Below, piece by piece: positions 1 through 12,021 of a DNA stretch of 64,000 bases. The notes under the pieces were generated by a model. That model was given only the letters and a program-made list of their open reading frames with translations. It was not told where the DNA came from and made no database searches. The translations under genes were made by a program, and so were the position numbers. This stretch comes from Anomaloglossus baeobatrachus. Lineage: Eukaryota; Chordata; Amphibia; Anura; Aromobatidae. Position 1 is the first letter of the stretch; the number at the start of each line of letters is the position of its first letter. The stretch spans positions 128,565,089 to 128,629,088 of the forward strand of contig NC_134364.1 in the NCBI RefSeq assembly GCF_048569485.1. Reading direction: 5' to 3'.

Positions 1-349
1 CCTGCGGTTCCACCAACTGTCTGCCCGGCTCCCTGCAGACGGCCACTACCGTCTACCTCACTCTCTGCTGCACGAGGGCCCTAGGCTCCAACCTAGGCCC
101 CAGTCTGCGTCTGCCTCACTGCAGACCTCCTCTCTCTTCCTCTCCTAGACTTGTCTCTCCTTGTTTTCTGCCTCAGGCCAGCTAAACTCCTGGGTGGGCG
201 TCTCCATGTCCTGACTCCGCCCACCTGGTGTGTCTGTCCGAGCCCGAGGAAAGGAATCAAGTTTCACTGGGGATGTCTGCTGTGAAACTGCTGGGTGTGT
301 GTGTGTGTGTGTTGTTCTCTGTGGCCCCTGGCTTGTCCAGGGCGCCACA
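1..349 (-). mobile_element. End of a Ty3/Gypsy LTR (type A), cut by window edge
   Basis: The right end matches the reverse complement of the start of the type A LTR seen at 4,793 and 30,277: it closes with the CCAGGGCGCCACA signature, that is, TGTGGCGCCCTGG read on the minus strand. A short GT run lies at 295-312. It abuts protease-region sequence of the next element, so it is probably an LTR inserted into that element. The rest lies outside the window. Fossil; age not estimated. Confidence 0.75.
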
Positions 350-3300
350 ATACAAACAAGTGGCCATGACTGTGGGGCGAGCTGAACTGCAACACCAGGG
401 TATGATTGTGATAATGAATGAACCCAGTGATCATAACCCGAAGGTAGTGCTAGGGACCAACGTGATGGAGCACTGTATGAGTGACGTGCTGACCCTACTG
501 CAGCAGCTGGCCGCCACGGCGGCGGGGAGCCGACAGAGTGCTGTGCAGCGTGAGATCCGAGCCTTGATGTACCGCCAACATGTGAACTCGACAGGAGGAG
601 AGATTGGTGGGGTGAGAGTGATGGATGTTGCCCCTTTGATTGTGCCTCCCAGGAGCGAGATGATGATTTGGTGTAGGGCAGCGGTAGGGCCCCAGGGGCA
701 TGACTACCCCACCATGATAGAGCCCATGCCCTCTGAACACTGGCCCACAGTAATGGCCGCCCGAGGGGTGGTGGATATAAAGAAGGAGAGAGTGCCCGTG
801 AGGGTGCTGAACTGCGGGGAAGAAGAAGTCAGGCTTCCCCGGTACGCTACCCTTGCCAAGTTGTTCACCTTGGATCCCCATCCCATCCACGAGGCCATCC
901 CCCCAACCTCACCACCTACTGCCAGCACTCACCCATCCCAAGGGGAGTTAGACGAGTGGTGTCGACAACAACACGTAGGCACTGACGATACCCCTACACA
1001 TCACAAAGAAGGGGTATACCGGGTGGTACGGGAGTATGAGCGGGTTTTTAGCAAACATCCCCTAGACTTTGGGCAGATTAAAGGGGTCCAACACCATATC
1101 CCCACCGGTGAGCATCCCCCTATCAAAGAGAGGTACAGGCCTATTCCCCCTGCACACTACCAATGTGCCAAGGACATGTTGAGGAACATGAAGGAGGCAG
1201 GGGTTATTAGGGACAGCTGTAGTCCCTGGGCCGCTCCGTTGGTACTGGTTAAGAAGAAGGATGGCACCATGCGGATGTGTGTGGATTACCGAAAAATTAA
1301 CCAGATAACACATAAGGACGCCTACCCTCTGCCCCGCATTGAGGAATCTCTGGCTGCGCTGAGAACCGCTAATTACTTTTCCACCCTTGACCTCACCAGT
1401 GGGTACTGGCAGGTGGCTGTGGCACCAGAAGATCGAGAGAAGACTGCATTTGCTACCCCCATGGGACTCTGTGAGTTTAATAGCATGCCGTTCGGGCTGT
1501 GCAATGCCCCTGGAACCTTCCAACGGCTGATGGAATGCTGTCTGGGGCATCTAAACTTTGAGACCGTCCTGCTGTACCTGGATGATGTGATTGTGTACTC
1601 CCAGACATATGAAGCCCACCTGGAGCACCTAGCCGAGGTGTTCGCGTCCCTTGCCAAATATGGGATGAAGTTGAAGCCCTCAAAGTGTCATCTGCTGAAA
1701 CCCAAAGTGCAGTACCTAGGGCATGTGGTCGGTGCAGGGGGTGTCGCCCCTGACCCTGATAAAATCACCGCCATTCAGGACTGGCCGAGGCCGACCACGG
1801 TGAAGGAGGTGAGGCAGTTTCTAGGCCTGGTGGGGTATTACCGTCGCTTCATCAAGGGGTACACGAAGATGGCTGCCCCCATGCAAGACCTCCTCGTGGG
1901 ACAGACCAAAGGTGGTAGACCCCTAGGAGCCCCATTGGTGTGGGAAGAAAGGCATGAGGAATCCTTCCGTCAGCTGAGAGCGGCCCTGACCGGAGAAGAA
2001 ATCCTAGCATACCCTGATTATAACCACCCCTTCATCCTTTACACCGATGCCAGCAATGTAGGCTTAGGGGCAGTCCTATCCCAGGTCCAAGACGAAAAAG
2101 TTAAAGTGATTGCTTATGCTAGCCGAAGGCTTCGACCGACTGAGAGGAACCCCGAGAACTACAGCTCTTTCAAGCTTGAACTCCTGGCACTGGTGTGGGC
2201 TATCACCGAGCGGTTCCGCCATTACCTGGCAGCGGCTAAGTTCACCGCTTTCACGGATAATAACCCGCTGACCACCTGGACACCGCCAAGCTGGGCGCGT
2301 TAGAACAGCGGTGGGTGGCTAGGCTAGCCAACTACGATTTCACCATCAAGTACAGGGCCGGCCGTGCCAACGTTAATGCCGATGCACTCTCTCGGATGCC
2401 CCACTTGTTGGAAGAAGGGCCTGAGGACGACGACCTCGAAGAGATTGAGCTGCCCGCATTTCATCAGCCACCGACTGAGAAGGTGCATGTCTATCAACAA
2501 CGGGTAAACCTGGACCCGCTGCCCAGCCAGGAGTGGCAAGAAGCTCAGGACCAGGCACCCGCTGTTCGCTTAGTCAAGATCTTGGTGGAACAAGGTGCTG
2601 CTGGAATAGACCCTGCCGCCCCAGCTGAAGCCCAACGCCTGTGGCGAGAACGGACCCAGCTGTATCTACACGAGGGGAAGTTGTACCGTGAGCTGATTAA
2701 CCCGAAGACTCATGAGAAGATCCGCCAGTTGGTGATTCCCCAAGCTAACGTGCCCACCGTCCTACAAGCGTACCATGATGGTGCTGGACACTTCGGATGG
2801 AAGAAACTAGAAATGCTGCTGAGAGAGCGGTTCTATTGGAGTGGAATGCGGGAATCTGTAGAGGCCTGGTGCCGAGAGTGTGGCCCTTGCACGCTGAGAA
2901 GGAAGGACGAGGCCAGCCAGTAGGCGCCCCTACACCCGATCGTTACACATCAACCGCTGGAGCTGGTCGCCCTGGACCATGTAAAGCTCACCCCCAGCCG
3001 AAGTGGGTACACCTACACTCTAACCATTGTAGACCACTATTCAAGGTTCATGGTGGTTGTCCCAGTCAAAGACCTAACTGGCCGTACCGCCGCTAGAGCG
3101 TTCCAGGCTTATTTCTGCCGACCACATGGATACCCTGAGAAGGTGCTTAGTGACCAGGGCCCAGCCTTTGAAGCAGAGGTGTTCCATGAATTCTGTCAGT
3201 TGTACGGCTGCAAGAAGATCCGGACCATGCCTTACCATGCCCAAACCAACGGCATGTGTGAAAAGATGAACCACCTGGTCCTGGGCCTCCTCAAGACGTT

Positions 3301-4792
3301 GCCGCTAGAAGAGCGGAACCTGTGGCCGGAGAAGCTACCTGACTTGGTTGATATGTACAACAATATCCCTTCCAGTTCAAAGAAATGCACCCCAGCATAC
3401 CTGATGAGGGCTCGCCCCGGTCGGCTACCGGTGGATCTAGACATGGGATTGGAAGCCCCAGAAGCACTCCCTTCGACAGCTGAATGGGACACTCGGCGGA
3501 GGGTGCAGTACCGACAGATTCAGGAATATGTTGAGAAGAACTTGAGTCGGAGTCGGGAACAACAGGAGCAGCGCTTCAACCAGAAGGCGTCTGCTGGCCC
3601 TTTCCAGCCAGGAGATGTAGTGCTGAAGCGAAAGAGGAGGACCCATAAGCTGGATGATCAATGGGAGCAAACCCCATATGTCATACAGCCCACAGGATGG
3701 GAAGATGGGAAGGCCTACCAGATCAGTCGTGACCAAGGGGGCACTTTGGCCACGGTTTCCCGGGACCATCTAAAGAGGTACCCACCAGCATTGAGGGCAG
3801 CGGCTGAAGTTCCGGTTCCTAAACCGGCGGAGAAGGCTAAAGAGGTAATCCACACCGTGATGGGTGACTTCCCAGCGGACTGGCCTACACAGAATGGCGC
3901 GGTGATTCTTCCAGTGATACTGTTCCCACAACCCGTGGATGAGGAAGTGATGGAAGTGGTCGACCATGAGCCAGTGCCCAGGGATGAACCTGTACCCAGC
4001 TCCCCTATGCCTCCGCCTGCCCCACACGATAGTAGGGAAGAGGAACCGATTGTTCCCTCTGCCCCACTGCCTGTCCCCACTGACACTGGACCCCGGAGGT
4101 CCACTCGTCCCAACCTAGGTAGACCCCCACTTAGGTACAGGGAAACTACTCTTTAAAAGGGGAAAAATTGTGTGAGTGTTACAAGTACCGTTTGAAAAAA
4201 GAATGATAAGTGAATGATTTACCGAAGAGTCACCTGATTTGCTGCTTGATTAGAGCCGGTCGTTGCCGGCAACTGGTCCCCGTTGGGACCCCCTTTTCAA
4301 ATTATGCGTAGAAACTACTACGGACAAGCCCGAGAAATGGCAGGGCAACCACAAACTTGTGGCATGTAAATAATGTTGTTGTGGCTTTCACCGTTACCGC
4401 CTCAGGAGAGGCAGATTGGATTAAGGGCCCGCAGTGGAGCAGGCTGGGGCCCAGCCACCACCGAAACCGGTGGCGATCTTCTGGGGGTTTCAGAGGGTTC
4501 CCCATGGACGTGGGTCCCCTGAAAAGGACAGAACCCGCTCGGGCAACTTGTGCTGGACTGGGGTCAAGGGGTGCTGCCTGTTTGCGTAGGGGCAGCATCA
4601 GGGCCAGGTTGCGTGGGTGGGAGAGAGCGGAAGCCGTAACCGTTACGCAACGTTTAAGTAACAGTACATCCCGATGTGGGAAGATGTTATTTTACTTGTA
4701 ATGTGTTACTGTTTTTCTATCTTTCAGTTGTGAAAATAAAACCGGCGATGGACGGGCAGCCCGCGGACGGTCTGCATTTTACTAAGGCGGAA
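350..4792 (+). mobile_element. Ty3/Gypsy pol region, 5' end missing (fossil element A1)
   Basis: Internal region of an LTR retrotransposon of the Ty3/Gypsy (Metaviridae) type. Gag is absent. In order it carries the tail of the protease region, reverse transcriptase (about 1.1-1.8 kb; YLDD box), RNase H (about 2.0-2.3 kb; YTDAS motif), integrase (about 2.7-3.6 kb; HHCC zinc region and DDE core) and a C-terminal tail ending with the RRSTRPN motif near 4.1 kb. Domain order RT-RNaseH-integrase is the Ty3/Gypsy order. It is broken, with roughly two or three interruptions plus the missing 5' part. An untranslated stretch (4,157-4,792) ends in a purine-rich tract just before the 3' LTR. It is about as well preserved as the copy at 23.6-31.5 kb. 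Confidence 0.9.
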
Positions 4793-5986
4793 TGTGGCGC
4801 CCTGGACAAGCCAGGGGCCACAGAGAACAACACCCACACACCCCACACTCCCGGTCAGGCACACCGAAGTCAAACACAAAACCCTTGTTGCCTTCCTCCA
4901 TGGGCTGATGTCCACACCAGGGGGGTGGGCCAGGCGGTTGGCCCTGCCCACCGAGGAGTTCACAGTCCTGGAGGCGGGAAAAGCAGACAGTTTAGTTTTG
5001 GAGGTGGAAGTGGAAGGAAGGAAAGTAGTAGTGGAGCAACTAACTTACAGCGTCCGGGTGTGTTGCCCGGCGGTACAGCAAGGTTGGCAGACGGTGGTGA
5101 CCGTCTGCAGGAGTGGCCTATCGGAGTCTACTGTAAGGACCGTGGACGGGCGGTAGCACGGCGGTACCGGACCGGTACACAAAGAGAAGTCAGCACCATC
5201 TGGCAGGGGCTTACGGACCCCGGCAAGGCTAGGAGTTGCCGTGAATTTGCCAAATCCGTCAGCGAAGGGAACCTCCTGGGTTTCCCAGCAGCCAAGTCCC
5301 GACAGAAGGCAACAGTCCAACCGTGAGAGGGAAACACAGCCACCGCCAAGGCTACCGTTCCTAGGGCCAGAGCCTGCGGGCAAAAGGGGCTCCTCCGGCC
5401 CATATCCAAGCTGGGGAGCGGGTTACCAGTGGGAACCCATTGGAACCGTTACAGTACACAGGTGCAGGGAAAGGCAGTCACCATCAACCTGCCGGGAGAA
5501 AACAACACCGCAGCCGTCTTTGGGACCCGTCCATCCAGCCGTGTGTTTTACCGAGAACTGTGTCCTCATCATTGGCTGAGTGAGTACCACCGTGCCGTGC
5601 GGAACAGCGCTGCCCCCGCGACCCTGCACCTCACCAGGCCCCGTAATCCGCCTGCCATCCATCCCTACCGCATCACCGGGCCCCGGGACAACCAACCCCC
5701 TACCCACGGAGGGGAGAACTAACAACAAAGCTGCTCCCTGTCACCGCTCCCGGGATCCCCGTCCAGAGCAGCGGTGGTGTCACCAATATCACCACAACCG
5801 TGGGTGGTGTCACGGACAATACTCAAATCCCCCACAATCAAATCCCCACCCTTTTCACTCACGGGCGAGGAGCGCCGCTCGAGTCCCCGGGATCCGGCCC
5901 ACCGCTCGAGCCACCACAGAGCAGCGGCAGCAGCAGCCGGACCCGAGCAGTGGGAGAGCTCAGCGTCCCCTCCTCCGCCCGCGACA
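4793..5986 (+). repeat. 3' LTR of Gypsy element A1 (type A LTR)
   Basis: It starts TGTGGCGCCCTGG directly after the polypurine tract and ends CCCGCGACA, giving the usual TG...CA limits and a length of about 1.19 kb. It is closely similar to the LTR pair at 23,577 and 30,277. It contains the conserved GTGAGTAC (5,580-5,587) and a GGTGTCACGGAC-type block near 5,805, related to the primer-site motif found in the other LTRs here. Confidence 0.88.
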
Positions 5987-6423
5987 TCGGCGTAATCCAT
6001 AATTACGCTGACACGACGGTCCGATGTTGTTCCTCGTTCCTGCGGCAGCACACATCGCTGTGTGTGAAGCCGCAGGAGCGAGGAAGATCTCCTACCGGCG
6101 TCACCGCGGCTCCCGTAGGATATGCGGAAGGGAGAAGGTGGGCGGGATGCTTACATCCCGCTCATCTCCGCCCGCCCCTCCGCTCCTATTGGCCGCCTGC
6201 CGTGTGACGTCGCAGTGACGCCATACGACCCGCCCCCTTAATAAGGAGGCGGGTCACCGGCCAGAGCGACGTCCCAGGACAGGTGAGTCCATGTGAACCC
6301 GCCGTAGCGATAATGTTCGCTACGGCAGCTATCACAAGGATATCGCAGCTGCGACGGGGGCGGGGACTATCGCGCTCGGCATCGCAGCATCGGCTTGCGA
6401 TGTCGCAGCGTGCAAAGTACCCC
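5987..6423. mobile_element. Nonautonomous PIF/Harbinger-like DNA element, right part
   Basis: The body matches the elements at 37,616-38,179 and 38,183-39,908: a hairpin-forming CCTCGTTCCTGCGG...CCGCAGGAGCGAGG block, a GCGGGT/ACCCGC-type central region, a GTAGCGATAATGTTCGCTACG palindrome and an end reading GATGTCGCAGCGTGCAAAGTACCCC. The flanking TTA (6,424-6,426) fits the 3-bp TWA target preference of PIF/Harbinger. Its left part lies upstream of the Gypsy element, outside the window. No transposase is seen. Family assignment is an inference from the TSD. Confidence 0.6.
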
Positions 6424-9207
6424 TTAGTCCGTGACGCCACCCACGGGTCGTGGTGAAGATGGGCACCACCGCTGCTGGTGATGGGGATCCCAGGAGCGAT
6501 GGTAGGGAGCAGCTGGGATGTTGTTTTCCCCCTCCGTGGGTAGGGGTCGGTGGTCCCAGGGCCCGATGATGTGACGGGGAGGCAAGGTTGGTGAAGTGCA
6601 GGGTTGTAGGGACAGCGCGCCGCGGTGCCGGATGGCACGGGTGTACTCACTCAGTAAGAAACGTACAAAGTCCTCGATAAACCAAACGGCTGGATGGACG
6701 GGTCCCGCAGCCGGCTGCTGTGTCTCTCCCCGGACAGGTGATGGCGGCTGTCTTTCCCTGCACCTTGATGTTCTCGTTTGACTACTATGGATCCCAACGG
6801 TAGTCCGCTCCCCGGTGTATGGGTACCGGAGGAGCCCGTTTGCCCGCAGGCGCTGGCCCTTGGGTCTCTAGCCTTAGGCGGTAGCTGTATACCCTCACGG
6901 TGTGGGCGGTTGCCTTCAATCGGAACTTTTGCTGTTAGGAAATCCCTGGGGTTCCGGTCACATTCGGATTTGACTATTGTCGGCGGCTCCAAGCCTGGTC
7001 AGGGTCCGATGGCCCTGTCTGTGTGTGCTGGCTTCACTTCGCTCCCCGGTCGGTACCGGCGGGCCAACGCCCGACCCCGGTCCTACTGTTCTGCGTTGCT
7101 TCACCACTCCTGCAGACGGCCACCATCGTCTGCCAACCTTGCTGTCAGTGCCTGGGCCACAAACCCAGACACCCAAGTGTTTACTCCTCTCTCTTCCACC
7201 TCCTGGACTAAACTGTCACTTTTCCCGCCTCCAGGCCTGTGAACTCCTCGGTGAGTGGGGCCAACCACTTGGCTCCGCCCCACCTGGTGTGGACATCAGA
7301 CACTGGAGGGAGGCAACAAGGGTTTTGTGTTTGGCTGGTGTCCCTGTCTAATGGGGGGGGGGTTGTGTGTTATCTGTGACGACCTGGCTAGTCCAGGGTG
7401 CTACATTCCCTCTTGGTGAAATGCAGACCGTCCGCGGGCTGCCCGTCCATCACCGGTTTTATTTATTTTTATTTTTTTTCAAAAGCTGTAAAAATATAAA
7501 TTAACATATAAAACATTTTGAACATATAAGCATTTTTGTGAGGACACTTAAACGTTGCAGATATAAAACAAAAACATTTTTAATAATAACACACGGATGG
7601 ACGGATGTCTTCCACTCTCCCACCCAAGCAACCTAGCCCTGATGCTGCCCCTAAGAAGTGGGCAGCACCCCTTGACCCCAGTCCAGGTTCAGGCTGCCCG
7701 AGCGGGAACGGGTACGGTAACTCGCACCCGGCTGTCATTTCAGGGGATCCCACGTCCGTGGGGGACCCCTGACCCCCGGAGGATGGCCACCGGTCCTGGT
7801 GGTGGCCGGGCCCCAGCCTGCTCTGCTGCGGGCCCTTCCTCCAACCTGCCTCTCCGGAGGCGGCAACGGTTTCCATCCCATAAAATTATTTACATGCCCA
7901 CCATTTCGTGGGTGGCCTGCCAGTTCTCGGCCATGTCTATGAGTAGTCTCTCATGCAGGTTGTAAACACATAAAGTCCCTCCGGGGACAACTTGCCGGCA
8001 ACGGCCGGAATAATCAGGTAGTCAATCAGGTGAAGATCACGGTTGATTAATGTCATCCAATCACATATTTACATACTTAACATATGGCACCCCTAAATGG
8101 TAGTTTCCCTGTACCTAACCGGGGGGTGGCCTAGGTTGGGGCGTGTGGACCTTCTAGGCCCAATGCTATCAGTGGAGGGCAAGAGGACAGAAGAGACAGT
8201 CAGCTCCTCTTCCCGTCTACTGTGTGGGGCCGGTGGAGACTCAGGGTGACTGGGTACAGGTGCAGCCCTGGGCACTGGTTCACTGGCGGCTACTTCTTTC
8301 TCCTTTTCCTCCACGGGTTGTGGGAACATTATTACCGGAATAAGCACCGCGCCGTTCTGTGTAGGCCAGTCCGCTGGGAAATCACCCATTACCATGTGGA
8401 TCACCTCTTTCTCTTTCTCCCCAGTTGGTCTGGGGGTTGGAACTTCAGCTGCCACCTTCAACGGCGATGGGCACATCTTCAGGTGGTCCCTGGACACCGT
8501 GGCCGAAGGGGTTGGCTTCCGCTACCGGTGTTGGGGGTAATGGACCGAGCGGAGGGGTGACAGCAACCGGTACGGATGGCGGGGGAGGCAGGAAGGTGAG
8601 TGGGCGCAGGCCGGGCCCCTCAGCCGCAGCGGCCGGTCCTTCTCGGACACAGGGGCGTGGGTCGCTTACCCGCTCCTCCAACTCTGCCTCCACCTCACGT
8701 CTCCGCACGGCCGCCGGTACTTCCTCCATCTCAGCCACCCAGCGCTCCATCAAGAACCGGACCTGGGCTTGAAGGCGGCAGCACATCTGTGCGGTCCGGG
8801 CTTCCACCCACGCCGCTGTTCCTGGCGTGGGCTCGGAGATTTCCGCGGTGCCGGACGGACGGGACATCGTGCGTGGCCGTGTTCCAGGAATCAATTGTTT
8901 GCAGAGTCCTGGCGTCCCCGCTTTTATAGCCTCGGCTACATTAGGCAGACACACACCCGCCCCCCCCCTTGGTTCTCTTCGACACTTCCGTTTGTTGGGG
9001 GCGGGGATTGGCTTTCGCGCCTTCCCTGCTCGGAGAAGACGCTCGAGCGGGAGATTTTGGCGCCAAGATGGCGGCGCTTCAACATTTTCGGCCGGACACC
9101 GCCACTGGAGGGAGGCAACAAGGGTTTTGTGTTTGGCTGGTGTCCCTGTCTAATGGGGGGGGGGTTGTGTGTTATTTGTGACGACCTGGCTAATCCAGGG
9201 CGCCACA
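6424..9207 (-). mobile_element. Nonautonomous Ty3/Gypsy-derived LTR element (fossil N1)
   Basis: Minus-strand element. The 3' LTR is at 6,424-7,405 (its end cut by the Harbinger-like element). Next, in element order reversed, come the polypurine tract (about 7,406-7,414), an untranslated region to about 8,090, a pol-type C-terminal tail (about 8.1-8.5 kb, with a PRRSTRPN motif), a gag-like ORF of the N type (about 8.5-8.9 kb) and a leader up to about 9,097. Only about 110 bp of the 5' LTR remains (9,098-9,207). No protease, RT, RNase H or integrase core is present, so it could move only in trans. The gag-like part and the pol tail are joined with everything between them missing. It is broken and internally deleted. 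Confidence 0.75.
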
Positions 9208-9250
9208 TCTGCAGCAGCTGTGCGGGGTCTCGGCGGCTGTGCGGTGTCTG
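9208..9250. other. Short G-rich target sequence between elements
   Basis: A small stretch of repeated GCGGCTGTGCGG-type units. It continues after element B at 17,126, where the same TCTG appears on the far side, so this is the pre-insertion host sequence for element B. Confidence 0.6.
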
Positions 9251-10382
9251 TGTGACGCCCTGGACTAGCCAGGTAGTCGTAGGTAGACCCCCTGCACAAA
9301 CACCAACCCCTAAAAAGGTGTAACCAGCCAATCTAAAAAAAACCTGAGTCGCCCCTCTCAGGTCTAGACGTTCACACCCGGGGGTGGAGCCAGATGGTTG
9401 GCCACGCCCTCCGAGGAGTTCGGATAGCCTGAGGCGGGATAAACACAAGCAGATCAGTTAGGGAGGAGAGGAGAGTAGTAGCAGTGTGTCAACGTCTGTC
9501 AGGGATCTGGGTAGGAGCCGGTGGTAGGTGGTTGCCGCCTGCAGGAGCCGGGAAGATGGCTGGTGGAACTGTAAGGGACCGGGACAGGGTAGTGGCCCGC
9601 CAGTACCGAACCGGGGAGCCAACTGGAAACCGGAGCACCAGGAGGGGTACTCAGACACAGAACGAGATCCAGAAGCCACTGGACCATGTCGAATTCACTG
9701 ATTGAGGTCTGGACTTTAGGTCCTTTCCCGTCCCAAGACCGGAAAGACGGCAACAGCCCACCGAGGGTGATAGAAAGCCACCGCACAGGCAGAGAGATCC
9801 CACGGGCCAGCGCCTGCGGGCAAACGGGTTCCCCGACACACATAAAGCCGGGGAGCAAACTACCGTTGCTGAAGCATAGGCAGTCAAGGTCTACCACAGA
9901 GGTGCAGGAGAAAGGCGGGAACCACCAACCTGAGTAAGGGGCAAAGCGCAGCCGGCTGCGGGCACCGACCACCATCCCTTTTGGTTTACCAGAGACTCCG
10001 GTGTATCTGTCATAGTGAGTACAACAGTGCCCTCGGGCCACGTACCGCACCATCCCACCCGCACCTCACAACCACCGGGCCTCGGGACCATCACCCCCTG
10101 CCCACGGAGGGGTCAACACCAGGCTGCATAACACCGTCCCCGGGAGCCTAGTTAACAGCAGCGGTGGTGTCCACATTCACCACAACCCGTGGGTGGCGTC
10201 ACGAACTTACATCCCTAAATGCCACGGCCTCGGCCGTGAACCCTCCCCACCGAAATCCCTACACGTAGCGCCAGCTTCCCTTCAGAGCGACGTGACCCCC
10301 GGGTCCGGGAGGTGCTCGAGCCACCCACCGACGAGCACGGATCTGAGCGGCTCGGCAGCCGGCCGAGCCCCGGGGCGGTACA
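9251..10382 (+). repeat. 5' LTR of element B (type B LTR)
   Basis: About 1.13 kb, TG...CA. It contains GTGAGTAC near 10,015 and a TGGCGTCACGAAC block near 10,194, the same 13 bases as the core of the primer-binding site used by this group. Other type B copies are the solo LTRs at 22,439, 34,942 and 38,337. Confidence 0.82.
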
Positions 10383-10766
10383 CATTGACTCTTCTGGCAT
10401 CACGAACAGGATTGAACCCATCCACTTACCGGTGGAAGTGCGCCTTGAAGCAGAAGTCAGCAGTGACCCCTTCGAAAAATATATAAAGAATTCGCCATCT
10501 TGTCACTATCCCTAGGTGCGAAGTTTCCCGCCAGACCCGTCTTCCCCGCGTAAAGAGCGCGAGAGTTGAAGCCCCGCCCCCTGGGAACAGAGCGGTGCAG
10601 AAAAGTGTGCGGCTGGAAAAGGGAAGCTGAACAGAAAGAAAGCGGAGTGCCCCGAAAAGACCAAGGGTGGGTGGGTGAAGATCTCGTGCCATGTGACCGA
10701 GTGGATAAAGGGCAGGGACTCCAGGACTCTGCTACCCGTTGTGTTCCTGGACCCCGAGTGTGCACC

Positions 10767-11630
10767 ATGTCCACCCCGTCTGGCAAGCCCAAGATCCCGG
10801 AGCCCGCGCCTGGAACAGCGGTGTGGATGGAAGCCCAGACAGCGGCAATATGTCACCGCAACCAGACCCAGGTGCGTCTCCTTATGGAGCGATGGACAGC
10901 CGAGGTGGAGGAGCTGGCTGCGGTCGCGCGGGCATACGAAGTGGAGGCAGCCGTAGAGGAGCGGATATGCGACCCACGCCCCTGTGTCCCGGAGGGACCG
11001 GCCGCTGCGGCTGAGGGACCCGGTCTGCCCCGACCCCCTATACTGCCTCCCCCGTTGTCCGTGTCGATCACCGCTGCTCCCCTGCCCGGTCCGCTGCTAC
11101 CAGCACCAGCAGCGGGGTCCGCCTCACCGGCCTGCGGGGATCTACATGCAGGGAAAACCGCCGGCGAGGAAGGAGAAGCTACAGTTCCCGCGTGGGCCGC
11201 GGGGATGGCGGGCCCGGAGGTCCCGGTGGAGGCTCCCCGTGCGACAGCTGGAGGCAATCCGCCTGCCACAGAGAGGATGTCGACCCCGGCGGTCTGCCCG
11301 GCCTCAACGGAGGTAGAGCTCGTCTTGGAGTTGGACGGCTGGGGCTCAGGAGACGACACGGAGTCTATCCCGGAGGAAGAGAGGGGTCCCGGCGCGGATA
11401 CCCCGGAGGCCACATATATCCCGCGGTGCGGTAGCAATGGGTACCGGATGACCCTTTCTAAGCACGCCTGCTGTGTGTTGGAGATGTACGAGGCTGAGGC
11501 AGAATCTACTTCCGAGGATGAGGCCCCGTCTGACGTTGGGGGTGTGGTGGTGCCCATCTGCCGGCATTGTGAGTTGCCTGGGCACTTCTCCAGTGCGTGC
11601 CCTGGGAGGGCTCACCCCATGCCTGAGTAA
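10767..11630 (+). CDS. Gag-like ORF of nonautonomous element B (fossil)
   Basis: An open frame of about 288 codons. The start is chosen at ACCATGT because the shared N-terminal domain begins there, although the frame is open upstream. Residues 1-60 hold the shared block PGTAVW...QTQVRLLMERW...EVEEL, followed by DPRPCVPEGPAAAAEGPG and a long Pro/Ala/Gly-rich linker. The C-terminal quarter is acidic, and a CCHC zinc knuckle (CRHCELPGHFSSAC) sits near the end, as in retrotransposon nucleocapsid. This suggests a Gag-type, nucleic-acid-binding role. It is not recognisably related to the gag of the full-length element at 24,958. It reads through without a break. Function is inferred from the zinc knuckle and the LTR setting. 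Confidence 0.62.
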   Translation: MSTPSGKPKIPEPAPGTAVWMEAQTAAICHRNQTQVRLLMERWTAEVEELAAVARAYEVEAAVEERICDPRPCVPEGPAAAAEGPGLPRPPILPPPLSVSITAAPLPGPLLPAPAAGSASPACGDLHAGKTAGEEGEATVPAWAAGMAGPEVPVEAPRATAGGNPPATERMSTPAVCPASTEVELVLELDGWGSGDDTESIPEEERGPGADTPEATYIPRCGSNGYRMTLSKHACCVLEMYEAEAESTSEDEAPSDVGGVVVPICRHCELPGHFSSACPGRAHPMPE

Positions 11631-12021
11631 AAAGGTAGCGGATCCCGGCTACCCCAGTTGTTGTCCCCGTTGGGACTATGCTGCCCGTCCCCGTTGGGAC
11701 TTTGCTGTTTTACCCCGTTCCAACATAGACAAGGCCGTGAACTTGCAGGCCACCCAATAACTTTTGGGTTTGTAAATAATCCCGGACCACCCTTTCAGGT
11801 CCTACAGTCTCCGGAGAGGCTGACTGGAGGAAGGACCTGCGGCGAATTCACTGAGGTCTGGACCTTAGGTCCTTTCCCGTCCCAAGACCCGAAAGACTGC
11901 AACAGCCCACCGAGGGGGATAGAAAGCCACCGCACAGGCAGAGAGATCCCATGGGCCAGCGCCTGCGGGCAAACGGGTTCCCCGACACATAAAGCCAGGG
12001 AGCGGACTACCGTTGCTGAAG

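Noticed and set aside
295-312. GT microsatellite as a separate feature
   Set aside because: It is a short run within the LTR end and is not informative by itself.
5719-6207. Long Pro/Ser/Arg-rich frames across LTR and Harbinger-like sequence
   Set aside because: GC-rich LTR sequence gives such frames in several phases; none shows a domain and they cross element boundaries.
10566-10766. An N-terminal extension of the element B ORF upstream of 10,767
   Set aside because: The frame is open there by chance; the domain shared with C and N1 begins at the ATG at 10,767.
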